The notes beneath the pieces are model-generated. The model was not told the DNA's origin and searched no databases. It was given only the letters and a program-made list of their open reading frames with translations. DNA of 64,000 nucleotides from NCBI RefSeq assembly GCF_005543295.1, contig NZ_SRSG01000008.1, positions 104,514 through 168,513 on the forward strand, given 5' to 3'. Shown here in pieces: positions 18,832-27,637 of this stretch (within the stretch, counting starts at the first letter, position 1; each line of letters begins with the position of its first letter). Origin of the DNA: Halalkalirubrum salinum (GTDB taxonomy: Archaea > Halobacteriota > Halobacteria > Halobacteriales > Haloferacaceae). Made by a program: the position numbers and the translations under genes.

Positions 18832-18910
18832 TACTTCACACGCTGCGGTTGTAGCGTCAACGTGGCAGAGATCACTGGGCATCGCGACTGGGAAGCGTTT
18901 CGCAGGCGAC

Positions 18911-19435
18911 CTACTGCTCCCGCAGCGTGTCGTACGCGCGATTCACCCGCTTGAACGCCTCCTCGTTCCCACCGTCCGTGTCGGGATGCGCCTTTTTTAC
19001 TTTCTCTCGATAGGCAGTTTTGATCTCGGCGTTGGTCGCCTCAACGGAGACGTCGAGAACACGGGAGGCTTTCTCTGGGCTCATTGTAACCGTGGTGCGG
19101 GGAGCGCCGGTTCGGGCGTCTCGGCGGTTCGATCGCACGCGCTCGCGAGCGGTCGCCTCGCTGAACGGTCCGCCAGCCCTGCCAAATCCGCCGCGGCCGT
19201 CTGCAGCAGGCCCGGCCGCCCCGCCAACCCGGTACGTTCGTGCGTTCTCGCGGGCGTCGGCCATGAGGCGGCCGCTGGCGTGATACCAAAAGAGGTACGC
19301 CGCGCCGCCAAACGGGATCGCAAGCGGGAGTAAAAAGAGACTCACAGCGAACCCGAGCGCGATGACTGTCACGGTCAGCCCAGCCAACACCGCGGCGAGT
19401 CCCATCAGGAGCCTGTTTTCGTCCACACACCCCAT
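18911..19435 (-). CDS. Membrane-anchored DnaJ-domain protein
   Basis: A 174-residue protein with two hydrophobic segments (about 8-30 and 31-50), a glycine/alanine-rich linker (70-110) and a C-terminal J domain (about 118-174) with the HPD tripeptide at 150-152 (KKAHPDTDGGNEEAF). The HPD motif stimulates the ATPase of Hsp70/DnaK. Because the J domain sits after a membrane anchor, it probably recruits DnaK to the membrane. The zinc-finger and C-terminal substrate domains of true DnaJ are absent, so it is a class C J-protein. Confidence 0.88.
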   Translation of the reverse strand: MGCVDENRLLMGLAAVLAGLTVTVIALGFAVSLFLLPLAIPFGGAAYLFWYHASGRLMADARENARTYRVGGAAGPAADGRGGFGRAGGPFSEATARERVRSNRRDARTGAPRTTVTMSPEKASRVLDVSVEATNAEIKTAYREKVKKAHPDTDGGNEEAFKRVNRAYDTLREQ

Positions 19436-19515
19436 ACGAGAGCGATCGTTGTAAGCGTCTCGGAGCATCCCGGAGCGTCCCGGAGCGTTTGCGTTGAACC
19501 GCCCACCTGTCAGCG

Positions 19516-20316
19516 TCAGCGGTAGCGGTTGAGCCGATCGCGAAGCGACTTCGCCGCCGCCCCGGCGGCCTTCTCGAAGCGCTCACCCTCACCGGCAAAG
19601 ATGATCCCGCGCGAGGAGTTCACGAGTCCGACGCCGTCTGCGCGCAGGCCGTGTTCGATCGCTGCCTCCGCGTCGCCGCCCTGTGCGCCGATTCCGGGGA
19701 CAAGGAACGGTAGATCCGGGACGCTCTCGCGGATATCAGCCAGTTCCTCGGGTGCGGTTGCGCCGACGACAAGGCCGACATTTTCGTGTGTGTTCCACAG
19801 GTCCGCAAGCGCCGCAACGCGCTCGTAGAGCGGCTCACCCGAATCGAGCTGGAGGTTCTGTAGATCTGCGCCGCCAGGATTTGAAGTCCGACAGAGAATA
19901 AAGATCCCTTTGTCGTCGCGATCGAGAAACGGCTGCAGCGAATCCCGTCCCATGTAGGGGTTGACGGTGATCGCATCGACTTCGTCGAGCAGTTTCGCGT
20001 ACTGTCTGGTCGTGTTCCCGATATCTGCGCGTTTCGCGTCCAAGAGCACGGGCACGTCCTTGCCGTGGGCGTACGCGATCGTCTCCCGGAGCGATCGCCA
20101 GCCATCTGCGGACTCGTAAAATGCCGCGTTCGGCTTGTAGCAGGCGGCGTACTCGCAGGTCTCGTCGATGATCCGGCGGTTGAACGCCCACTGTGGGAGG
20201 TCTTTGTCTTGGAGGTGTTCAGGAATCCGTCGCGGATCGGTGTCGAGGCCGACCGAAACGACGCTGTTGGTCGTTGCGATGCGATCGGCCAGCCGGTCGA
20301 AAAATGCGATAGCCAT
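19516..20316 (-). CDS. pyrF: Orotidine 5'-phosphate decarboxylase
   Basis: A 266-residue enzyme of the last step of UMP synthesis, converting OMP to UMP and CO2. The long (type 2) form has the catalytic DxKxxD array at residues 93-98 in LLDAKRADIGNT. VSVGLDTDPRRIP near the N-terminus, KPNAAFYES (61-69) and VPGIGAQGGDAE near residue 217 form the substrate and phosphate sites. The length suits the 260-280-residue group found in haloarchaea and mycobacteria rather than the short archaeal form. It is transcribed with, but not overlapping, the amidohydrolase upstream. Confidence 0.95.
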   Translation of the reverse strand: MAIAFFDRLADRIATTNSVVSVGLDTDPRRIPEHLQDKDLPQWAFNRRIIDETCEYAACYKPNAAFYESADGWRSLRETIAYAHGKDVPVLLDAKRADIGNTTRQYAKLLDEVDAITVNPYMGRDSLQPFLDRDDKGIFILCRTSNPGGADLQNLQLDSGEPLYERVAALADLWNTHENVGLVVGATAPEELADIRESVPDLPFLVPGIGAQGGDAEAAIEHGLRADGVGLVNSSRGIIFAGEGERFEKAAGAAAKSLRDRLNRYR

Positions 20317-20391
20317 TACCTATCCGATCGGGCAACACCAGTAAGTGCGTTGCCTTCCGCGACGGAGCAACCGTGGTGCTTACTTACACAC

Positions 20392-21957
20392 CTACAGATC
20401 CTTGTAGACGACCTCTCCGCCGACGATCGTCGCCACGACGTCGATGTCGGCGATCGCCTCGGAGGTCTCCCACGGCGAATCGTCCAGCACCGTCAGATCG
20501 GCCAGCTTGCCGGGTTCGATCGTCCCGAGACGGTTCTCGTCGAATCCCGCATACGCGGCTCCGGTGGTGTACGCACGCAGCGCCTCAGTGACGCTGATCG
20601 ACTCCAGCCCCTCGGGCGCGTTGACCGCGTGGTGGACACCAAACAGCGGATCGAGCGGCATGCAGTCTGAGCCGAACGCGACGTGCGCGCCGGCGTCGAG
20701 GAGCGATCGAAGCCGGTTCGTTTCGGTTCGTCGGTCGCCGAGTCGATCGGCGTACAGGCCGCCCTCGGCGGCCCACTTGTGGAAGTTCGGCTGCATCGAG
20801 GCGACGATGCCACTCTCTGCGAAGCGTTCGATCGCCTCGTCGGTCGCCAACTCCAGGTGTTCGATCCGGTGTCTCGACGCCGAAGGGTCCGCACACTCCT
20901 CGAAAATGTCGAGAACGGTGTCGATCGCCACATCGCCGATCGCGTGGGTCGTAAACTGCAGTCCGGCCTCGTCGGCGCGTTCGACGAGCGATCGGAGCTC
21001 CTCGGGATCGACGACCCACTGCCCGTTGTCCTCGCCGTCGCTGAACGGTTCGGAGAGCTTGGCCGTCTGGCCACCGATACTGCCGTCTGAGAAGGATTTT
21101 ATCGCGCCCGTCTGGAGCATCTCGCTGCCCGCATTGGTCCGAAGGCCGGCGTCAAGCACCGACTCGAGGTGGTCAGTCCAGTAGTTCAGACGGACGCGAA
21201 TCGACAGCTCACCGGCGAGATCGAGATCCCGGTAGACCCGCGGCGCGTGGGAATTTCTGACCATGTCGTGGATCATCGTCACGCCGCGCTCGTTGGCCGC
21301 TGCCTGTGCTGCTCGGACGAGCCTCTCGGTGCCCGCGGGATCGGGTTCGACCGCCTCGTAGATCGGGTCGATCGCAGTTTCGACGAGCACACCCGTCGGC
21401 CGACCGTTCTCAGTTTTGACGTCTTTGGCTGGTAAGCGACCGCCGAAGCGATCCAGCGCGGCGGAGTTGACAGACGCAACGTGCATGTCTTCGCGGAACG
21501 CGACGATCGGGCGGGTCTCGCTGACCGAATCGAGGTCCTCACGGGTCGGGTAGCGGCGATGGGGCCAGCCGCTCTCGTCGTAGCCGAATCCGAGAATCAA
21601 CTCGTCAGTGGCTTCGGAGCTACCAGCGGCGGTATCGCCGTCTGTGAGTTCGTCAGCCCGATCGGCCAGCCGCGACAGCGCCTCCTCGAGCGACGCCGCA
21701 CCCGAGAGATCGGCGTGGACGAGTGCGCGTCCGGTCATCAGCAGATGGGTGTGCGCGTCGATGAATCCGGGCAGCACCGTCCGTCCACCGAGGTCGATCG
21801 TCGTGGTTTCGGTTCCGGCGAGGAACTCGATGTCGTAGGTACTTCCGAGTCGGACGATCCGCCCGTCGCGGATCGCGATCGCCTCGTAGGTCTCGTTGGG
21901 GTCGGTCAGCGTGTGGACCTCCGCGTTCGTCACGAGGAGATCGGCGGCTGTAGTCAT
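20392..21957 (-). CDS. YtcJ-like amidohydrolase
   Basis: A 521-residue metal-dependent hydrolase of the amidohydrolase 3 (YtcJ) group. After a beta-sandwich start (ADLLVTNAEVHTL) comes LPGFIDAHTHLLMTG with the first two metal-binding His residues (about 71 and 73). HRIEHLELA and FGSDCMPLDP, later in the chain, supply further His and Asp ligands. The natural substrate of this family is mostly unknown. The ATG at 21957 fits family length; the frame upstream to 22209 overlaps the divergent gene and is rejected. Confidence 0.88.
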   Translation of the reverse strand: MTTAADLLVTNAEVHTLTDPNETYEAIAIRDGRIVRLGSTYDIEFLAGTETTTIDLGGRTVLPGFIDAHTHLLMTGRALVHADLSGAASLEEALSRLADRADELTDGDTAAGSSEATDELILGFGYDESGWPHRRYPTREDLDSVSETRPIVAFREDMHVASVNSAALDRFGGRLPAKDVKTENGRPTGVLVETAIDPIYEAVEPDPAGTERLVRAAQAAANERGVTMIHDMVRNSHAPRVYRDLDLAGELSIRVRLNYWTDHLESVLDAGLRTNAGSEMLQTGAIKSFSDGSIGGQTAKLSEPFSDGEDNGQWVVDPEELRSLVERADEAGLQFTTHAIGDVAIDTVLDIFEECADPSASRHRIEHLELATDEAIERFAESGIVASMQPNFHKWAAEGGLYADRLGDRRTETNRLRSLLDAGAHVAFGSDCMPLDPLFGVHHAVNAPEGLESISVTEALRAYTTGAAYAGFDENRLGTIEPGKLADLTVLDDSPWETSEAIADIDVVATIVGGEVVYKDL

Positions 21958-22081
21958 AGCTATCGAACCGATCGCCGGGCGCATAACCGTTCGGGAAACG
22001 GCGGATTGTCGCTTTAATGACGAGAGAAGCTCACCGCAGCGGAGGGACAACGACAAAACCCCTGGCTGCGTCTGCGCGGAC

Positions 22082-23314
22082 ATGCAGGAACGCACCGTCG
22101 AGTTGGCGGGCCACATCATTGACTCGGGGACGATGCAGCGCGCGTTCGGGATCGTCATGGATCTTGGGGGCGATTTCGAGGTCGAATGCTTCGACGTCGG
22201 CAAACACAAAGACTCTGAGAGCTACTGCCGCCTGCGGGTACGCGCGTCCGAAGCGGCGACGCTGCAATCGATCCTCCACGAATTACACCAGATCGGCGCA
22301 ACGCTGGCCGACCCAGCCGACGTAACGCTCGAGGCTGCGCCAAAAGACAAGGTTGTTCCATCAGGGTTTTACTCGACAACGAACCACCCGACGCAGATCC
22401 GCTACGACGGCGAGTGGATCGACGTCGAACACATCGAGATGGACTGTGCGATCGTCGTCGAACCCGACGTCCCGGACGGCAGCCCCCGAGCGTACACGAA
22501 AGTGCTCAACGCGATCGAGGCCGGCGATTTCGTTGCCACAGACGAAAGCGGAATCAAGGTTCACCCGCCCGAGCGCCCTCGCGAGGCGGAGGGCCCGTTC
22601 GGCTTCATGCAGGGAGGGATCTCCTCGGAGCGCCCCTCTGAATCGCTGATCAGAGAGATCGCGAATGCGATCGAGGAAACCCACGAGCGCGGCGGCACTG
22701 TCCTCGCCGTTCCCGGCCCCGCGGTGATTCACTCGGGAGCAGGCGACGCGCTCGCGTCGCTCGTTCGTGCGGGATACGTCGACGCGATCTCGGCAGGCAA
22801 CGGCTTTGCGACCCACGACATCGAGCGAAACCGCTACGGCACCTCGCTGGGCATGGATATCGAGACGATGGACCATCCCCGAAAGGGACACAAACACCAC
22901 ATCTACGCGATCAGTGAGATCATCCGCGCCGGCGGGATCGAACCCGCAGTTGAATCGGGTGTGCTCACCGGCGGCGTGATGTACGAGTGTGTGGAAAACG
23001 ATCGCGACTACGTGATCGCGGGGTCGATCCGCGACGACGGCCCGCTGCCGGATACGATCACCGACGCTGTCGCGGCGCAAAATGCGATCCGCGAACAGGC
23101 CCGCGACGCGGACCTCGTGCTCATGCTCGCGACCCTGTTGCACTCGGTCGCCGTTGGGAACTGCCTGCCGTCGACGACGAAAGTCGTCTGTGTCGACATC
23201 AATCCCGCGACGGTGACACAACTGATCGATCGCGGCTCCGCACAGGCGATCGGGATGGTCACCGATGTCGGGACGTTCGTACCGACACTTGCTGAATTCG
23301 TGCTTGAAAATTAG
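22082..23314 (+). CDS. Archaeal ornithine cyclodeaminase, TIGR00300 (AgrE/ArgZ-type) family
   Basis: A 410-residue protein starting MQERTVELAGHIIDSGTMQ. It matches the LOR/SDH conserved family TIGR00300, members of which were shown in methanogens to turn ornithine into proline and ammonia. The N-terminal part (to about residue 110) is the LOR/SDH domain. FSTTNH-type and GGVMYECVENDRDYVIAGSIRDDGP segments and a dinucleotide-binding C-terminal half (VVCVDINPATVTQLIDRG) follow. The frame is open upstream to 21896, but the ATG at 22082 begins the family's normal sequence. Its stop overlaps that of the convergent Usp gene in TTAG. Confidence 0.85.
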   Translation: MQERTVELAGHIIDSGTMQRAFGIVMDLGGDFEVECFDVGKHKDSESYCRLRVRASEAATLQSILHELHQIGATLADPADVTLEAAPKDKVVPSGFYSTTNHPTQIRYDGEWIDVEHIEMDCAIVVEPDVPDGSPRAYTKVLNAIEAGDFVATDESGIKVHPPERPREAEGPFGFMQGGISSERPSESLIREIANAIEETHERGGTVLAVPGPAVIHSGAGDALASLVRAGYVDAISAGNGFATHDIERNRYGTSLGMDIETMDHPRKGHKHHIYAISEIIRAGGIEPAVESGVLTGGVMYECVENDRDYVIAGSIRDDGPLPDTITDAVAAQNAIREQARDADLVLMLATLLHSVAVGNCLPSTTKVVCVDINPATVTQLIDRGSAQAIGMVTDVGTFVPTLAEFVLEN

Positions 23315-23712
23315 TACTCCGCTCGCGGGATGACCGCCATCGGCCGATCGGCATTCAGCAGGATTCGCTGGGCGACGCTGCCGAACAGTAGCTTTCCGGT
23401 CGGGTTTCGCTTCCTGATCCCGATGACGATTTCGTCAGCATCGATCTCCTCAGCATACGAGAGCACGTCCGTTGCCGGATCGTTGCCACGGACGAACTGG
23501 TGGGTCTCGACGGTCGTGACCGCCCCCAGTCGCGATTTGACGGCGTTGAGCGCATCCTCGCCGTCGCGGATGTCGTCTGCAGTCGTCTCATCGCCCCCGA
23601 CCTGGGAATTGATCGCGTGGACAGTATCGTCCTCATCGACGCGGTCGATCAGGTAGTCACACAGGGTTGCGCTGACGTGCACTGAGTTTGTCGGAACGAG
23701 AAATGTGTTCAT
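23311..23712 (-). CDS. Universal stress protein, UspA family
   Basis: A single-domain 133-residue Usp starting MNTFLVPTNSVHVS. The ATP-binding signature is seen as GIRKRNPTGKLLFGSVAQRIL, with the G-x2-G-x9-G-S pattern slightly altered at the first Gly, and ending DRPMAVIPR. Such proteins bind ATP or AMP and respond to stress. The ATG at 23712 was chosen because the frame upstream to 23826 is arginine-rich noise. Confidence 0.9.
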   Translation of the reverse strand: MNTFLVPTNSVHVSATLCDYLIDRVDEDDTVHAINSQVGGDETTADDIRDGEDALNAVKSRLGAVTTVETHQFVRGNDPATDVLSYAEEIDADEIVIGIRKRNPTGKLLFGSVAQRILLNADRPMAVIPRAEY

Positions 23713-23880
23713 ACGTAAGCGATCGATCGGCGGCGGAATAAGCGTATCCCGCTGTCTCGGGCCGCGAGAATCTCGACAGCTGGCCTTCAGCCGACAAAAC
23801 GGCGCACTGCGGCCGATCGCAGCCACGGATAGTGCTATGATCGGCGGTGCGTTTTAGTTCGTTGGCTCACCCCGGTCTGC

Positions 23881-25197
23881 ATGGATTCCAAACGGTTTCT
23901 ATTCTGTTCGCTGGACGCGGCGCTGATCACCGACCTGGCCTGGCAAATCTACCGCGAAGGCCACGATGTGAAGTACTATATCGAAGCTGAAAGCGACAAA
24001 CAGATCGGCAACGGGTTCGTCCCCAAAACGGACGATTGGCGCGCGGAGGTTGCGTGGGCTGACGTGATCATCTTCGACGATATTTGGGTCGGCTCCGATA
24101 TCGGCACTGGCGGACTTGCACAGGAACTCCGCGAGCGAGGGAAAGCCGTCGTCGGTGGGACGCCGAACACCGATCATCTCGAAGCGGACCGGGGATATGC
24201 GATGGAAATTCTTGAAGCACACGGCGTTAACACCGTCGAACATCATATCTTCCACGACTTCGACGCCGGGATCCAACACGTTCAGGAGAATCCTGCACCG
24301 TACGTGATCAAGCCGCTCGGTGAGGTCCAGAACGTCAAACGGCTCCTCTACGTCGGGAATGAGGATGACGGGAGTGACGTCGTTGAGGTGCTGAAAGCCT
24401 ACAACAAGGCGTGGGGCCACCGGATGAAGGGATTTCAGCTGCAGCGGAAAGTTGAGGGGGTTGAAGTCGCTATCTGCGGGTTCTTCAATGGTAACGAGTT
24501 CATTGACCAGGTCAATTTCAACTTTGAGCATAAGAAATTATTCCCTGGAAACATCGGGCCACAGACCGGTGAGATGGGCACATCGATGTTCTGGGCGGGA
24601 CAGAACAAACTGTTTAAAGAAACCTTTGGCAAACTAGAAGACTGGCTCGCCAACGAAAGATACGTTGGAAGCATCGATCTCAACTGCATCGTCAACGAGA
24701 ACGGAATCTACCCACTGGAGTTCACCCCGCGGTTCGGGTACCCGACGATCGCGCTGCAAGAAGAATCCATTGAGTCGTCTACCGGTGAGTTCTTTTATCA
24801 TCTCGCTCACGGCAACGAGCCCGACGTCGCCGTTCACACCGGATATCAGATCGGCGTGCGGATCGTCCTGCCACCGTTTCCGTTCGACGACGAGAAGACG
24901 TACGATGAGAACTCTCGGAATGCAGCAGTAGTATTCGAGACGGACAGCCGCGAAGGGATCCATCTCGAAGATGCAAAAAAGGTCGATGGCCAGTGGCGTG
25001 CGGCTGGCGACAACGGCATGCCCATCGTCGTGACCGCGAAAGGCGAGACGATGCACGCTGCCCGAGAGCAGGCGTACGATCGAATTGACGACATCGTGAT
25101 GCCGAATATGTACTACCGAGACGACATTGGCGAGCGGTGGATCAACGGCGACGGCGATCGTCTGCAGGCGTGGGGATATCTCGGCCCACAAATATAG
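23881..25197 (+). CDS. PurD-like ATP-grasp enzyme
   Basis: A 438-residue acidic ATP-grasp protein commonly labelled phosphoribosylamine-glycine ligase in haloarchaea. It lacks the GGGGREH N-terminus of true PurD and instead begins MDSKRFLFCSLDAALITD. The ATP-grasp parts are visible: YVIKPLGEVQNVKRLLYVG (about residues 140-158), KGFQLQRKVEGVEVAICGFF, and the metal-ligand region GSIDLNCIVNENGIYPLEFTPR with Glu and Asn. Because it is diverged, the actual ligated substrates are uncertain. It stands alone on the plus strand between a Usp and thiE. Confidence 0.75.
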   Translation: MDSKRFLFCSLDAALITDLAWQIYREGHDVKYYIEAESDKQIGNGFVPKTDDWRAEVAWADVIIFDDIWVGSDIGTGGLAQELRERGKAVVGGTPNTDHLEADRGYAMEILEAHGVNTVEHHIFHDFDAGIQHVQENPAPYVIKPLGEVQNVKRLLYVGNEDDGSDVVEVLKAYNKAWGHRMKGFQLQRKVEGVEVAICGFFNGNEFIDQVNFNFEHKKLFPGNIGPQTGEMGTSMFWAGQNKLFKETFGKLEDWLANERYVGSIDLNCIVNENGIYPLEFTPRFGYPTIALQEESIESSTGEFFYHLAHGNEPDVAVHTGYQIGVRIVLPPFPFDDEKTYDENSRNAAVVFETDSREGIHLEDAKKVDGQWRAAGDNGMPIVVTAKGETMHAAREQAYDRIDDIVMPNMYYRDDIGERWINGDGDRLQAWGYLGPQI

Positions 25198-25288
25198 TTC
25201 AGGCTGTTGGACAGTTGGCCGTGGCTGTCGCCGCTGGCTTCGCGTCGATTCCAAAGCGATTTTGTGCGATTACCCTATAATATCTTTG

Positions 25289-25930
25289 ATGAATAACTGG
25301 CAGACGTACCTGGTCACACAGGCATCTGTGTCCGGCGATCGATCGACACTCGAGGTCGTCGAGGGGGCGATCGCCGGCGGGATCGACGTTGTACAGCTCC
25401 GTGAGAAGGGAGTCGACGCACGGTCGCGCTACGAGCTTGGCGTCGAACTTCGGGAACTGACCGCAGCACACGACGTTCCGCTACTCGTCAACGATCGCGC
25501 CGATCTGGCTGCGGCGATCGACGCCGACGGCGTTCACCTCGGGCAGTCGGACCTCCCGATCGAGGCTGCTCGCGAATTGCTCGGTGAAGACGCGATCGTC
25601 GGCTGTTCGGCCTCAAGAGTCTCGGCGGCCCGTGCGGCTGTCAATGCAGGCGTGGATTATCTTGGGGTTGGCGCAGTGTACGAGACGACCTCAAAAGACG
25701 TCAGTGGCGATCGCAACGGAATCGGCCTCGATCGCGTGTCGGTAATCGCCGAGGCAGTCGACGTTCCGATTGTCGCGATCGGTGGGATCACCGCCCAGAA
25801 CGCCGCTGCGGTCCGCACTGCAGGTGCAGATTGCGTCGCCGTGGTGAGCGAGATCGCTGCGGCTGAGGACCCCGAGGCGGCGACGCGATCGCTCGTGGCC
25901 GCGGGGACGGGGGTGTCCGCAGATGTCTGA
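25289..25930 (+). CDS. thiE: Thiamine-phosphate synthase
   Basis: A 213-residue TIM barrel that joins HMP-pyrophosphate and hydroxyethylthiazole phosphate to form thiamine phosphate. Key segments are VVQLREKGVDAR (about 29-40), LLVNDRADLA with the catalytic Asp, HLGQSDLP, VGCSASR, YLGVGAVYETTSKDV and AIGGITAQNAA. The ATG at 25289 starts MNNWQTYLVTQ; the open frame upstream to 25127 lies inside the previous gene. It overlaps thiM by 8 bp, so the two are translated together. Confidence 0.94.
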   Translation: MNNWQTYLVTQASVSGDRSTLEVVEGAIAGGIDVVQLREKGVDARSRYELGVELRELTAAHDVPLLVNDRADLAAAIDADGVHLGQSDLPIEAARELLGEDAIVGCSASRVSAARAAVNAGVDYLGVGAVYETTSKDVSGDRNGIGLDRVSVIAEAVDVPIVAIGGITAQNAAAVRTAGADCVAVVSEIAAAEDPEAATRSLVAAGTGVSADV

Positions 25931-26807
25931 GGGGGATCAGCCAACCGACGTGACCGACCGCACGAATTCCGCAGCGGCGATCGGCCCCGAAGAGACGGCT
26001 TCGGCGTCGTTAGGCTCAATCCTCGAGGCCGTCGCGGCGACACAACCGCTGATACAGTCGCTCGTCAACCGCGTGACGACGAACGACGTGGCGAACCTCA
26101 CGTTGCACTGGGGCGCGTTGCCGGTGATGGCCGACGCGCCCGGCGAGGCCGCAGAGATGGCCGAAACCGCGAACGCGCTGTTGTATCACACCAGCCCCAT
26201 GTCGGACACACGGATCGAGGCGATCCGCGAGACCGCCGCAGTTGCGGAACACCGCGGGATTCCGATGGTGCTCGATCCGATCGGCGCTGGCGCAACCCCT
26301 ACCCGGAACGCTGTCCTCTCGGAGTTGCTCACAGAGCATCGCTTCGCTGTTATCAAGGGGAACTACGGAGAAATCTCCGCGCTCGCCGGCGAGGACGCGA
26401 TCGTCCGGGGCGTCGAGTCGGTGGGCGAATACGAGCAGATCGCCGAAACTGCCCGATCACTGGCGCGTGAAACGGGTGCGATCGTCGTCGCCTCTGGGAC
26501 GGCAGATGTCGTCGCCAACGCCGATCGAGCATACCAGATCACGGCCGGTCACAAGTTGCTCGGGGAAGTCGTCGGGACGGGCTGTATGCTCGGTGCGTCG
26601 GTTGCGTCCTTCTGTGGCGCGCTCGACGATCCGCTGATTGGAAGTGTTTACGCTGCTCTCGCGTACGGGCTGGCCGGCGAACTCGCGGCCGACGCCGACT
26701 ACGGCGGGCCGGCGAGTTACAAGACTGCGCTGTTGGACTCCGCGTGGAGGCTTGATTCGGACGGGGTCGGTGAACTGGCGCTTGACGATCGCATCGAACG
26801 TATCTGA
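25923..26807 (+). CDS. thiM: Hydroxyethylthiazole kinase
   Basis: A 294-residue kinase of the ribokinase-like fold that phosphorylates the thiazole salvaged from thiamine. It has the family's VTTNDVANLTLHWGALPVM segment (about 41-59), MVLDPIGAGATPTR, KGNYGEI, and the anion hole GTGCMLGASVASF near residue 219 containing the catalytic Cys. About 35 extra N-terminal residues (Ala/Thr/Ser/Glu-rich) precede the core. Next to thiE this forms a thiamine salvage operon. Confidence 0.94.
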   Translation: MSEGDQPTDVTDRTNSAAAIGPEETASASLGSILEAVAATQPLIQSLVNRVTTNDVANLTLHWGALPVMADAPGEAAEMAETANALLYHTSPMSDTRIEAIRETAAVAEHRGIPMVLDPIGAGATPTRNAVLSELLTEHRFAVIKGNYGEISALAGEDAIVRGVESVGEYEQIAETARSLARETGAIVVASGTADVVANADRAYQITAGHKLLGEVVGTGCMLGASVASFCGALDDPLIGSVYAALAYGLAGELAADADYGGPASYKTALLDSAWRLDSDGVGELALDDRIERI

Positions 26808-26810
26808 CGC

Positions 26811-27140
26811 TCAGTTGTATCCGCGCCACCGCCGACCGCACTCCTTGCATTTGAAGAATCGTGTTGGGGGCTCATCCGCCGAGGCGGTCTGTTTGATCGT
26901 ATACCACGCCTCGTCGTGGCCACACGCATCGCATATCACATCGGTCGCCGTTGGTTTTCCTTCGAAGTTTGCGCCTTCTTCGGTCTCAATCACGTCGTCG
27001 TCGCGTTGTTTGTCTGTGGACACGAACTCGGCGGCGCGCGCTTCGTCGCGACGAGTCTGCGCGCCGCAGTCATCGTTGGTGCAGACCATCGATTCGCCGT
27101 CGGACACCATCATCGAGCCGCAGCTGTCGCAAAACTGCAT
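26811..27140 (-). CDS. tfs: Transcription factor S (archaeal TFIIS-like cleavage factor)
   Basis: A 109-residue homologue of TFS, which makes backtracked archaeal RNA polymerase cleave its transcript. The N-terminal zinc ribbon is CDSCG...CTNDDCG (C4, C7, C20, C25). The C-terminal ribbon is CDACGHDEAW...CKECGRRW. The catalytic Asp-Glu hairpin is visible as SADEPPTRFFKC. Length is normal (100-115). It converges on thiM with only 3 bp between stops. Confidence 0.95.
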   Translation of the reverse strand: MQFCDSCGSMMVSDGESMVCTNDDCGAQTRRDEARAAEFVSTDKQRDDDVIETEEGANFEGKPTATDVICDACGHDEAWYTIKQTASADEPPTRFFKCKECGRRWRGYN

Positions 27141-27178
27141 ACCCACTGTAGGCCGTCGATCGGCAAAGGTTCACGGCT

Positions 27179-27637
27179 TTATTTTTGTTCGTGATTGAAC
27201 TGTGGTCCAACCTCCGTGACCATCGGACAGCCCCGGACACGAAAGTGATCGATATCGACCACCGTAACGATTTCTGTGCCTTCGTGTTCACACGACAGAT
27301 TCGGCGGCTCCGAGAGGTATGGACACCGTTGGCAGTACGTCCGCTTATCGAGTATGTCCTCGTCTGCGGTCGCGCTCTCAGACAGGCCCTTGTCCACTGA
27401 CTCCGGACCGTGATCTGGCTCAATCGGCGTCTCAATGACCTCGTTCAGCACCTTTTCCCCGTCAACTGACGGGACATCGACCGATTCGAAGAGCCCGGTC
27501 TCACGATCTGTACGCCGGGACTCAACTCGATCGGCAAGATCTGAGAGTGGCCCCTCCCGCTGACGTGCTGGTTCAGTCGGGTTGTCTCCCGTGTCTGCCC
27601 TGTCTGGCTCGTCGGTGCTCTCTTCATCAAATACCAT
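27179..27637 (-). CDS. Acidic four-cysteine protein, last gene of the RAD55-like cluster
   Basis: A 152-residue haloarchaeal protein I cannot name. Residues 1-100 are highly acidic and probably disordered. The C-terminal 50 residues contain four cysteines in YCQRCPYLSEP, LSCEHEG and RGCPMV (about C102, C105, C115, C136), with His in CEHEG and IDHF, which could bind zinc or an iron-sulfur cluster. The start overlaps the upstream coiled-coil gene by 11 bp, indicating one transcript. Confidence 0.75.
   Translation of the reverse strand: MVFDEESTDEPDRADTGDNPTEPARQREGPLSDLADRVESRRTDRETGLFESVDVPSVDGEKVLNEVIETPIEPDHGPESVDKGLSESATADEDILDKRTYCQRCPYLSEPPNLSCEHEGTEIVTVVDIDHFRVRGCPMVTEVGPQFNHEQK

Larger units (their letters stand above)
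18478..18910. mobile_element. Degenerate scar of an IS200/IS605-like element (gene-free region)
   Basis: These 433 bp hold no convincing gene. Two exact copies of a 22-base sequence containing a perfect 8-bp hairpin (18489-18510 and 18810-18831) frame the middle. The second copy, with its flanks gaag...tacttcac, resembles right ends of haloarchaeal IS200/IS605-type elements. Fragments between them, such as caactatggaaatgcgactcc near 18615-18635, look like a decayed transposase-gene 3' end. No intact tnpA or tnpB frame is present. This reading rests on pattern memory, not alignment. Confidence 0.45.

Noticed and set aside
22361..23221. 286-residue minus-strand open frame
   Set aside because: It is antisense to the cyclodeaminase gene, and its Val/Asp/Arg-rich product matches nothing.
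25198..25288. TPP riboswitch upstream of thiE
   Set aside because: I looked for the conserved THI-box elements and did not see them in these 91 bp.
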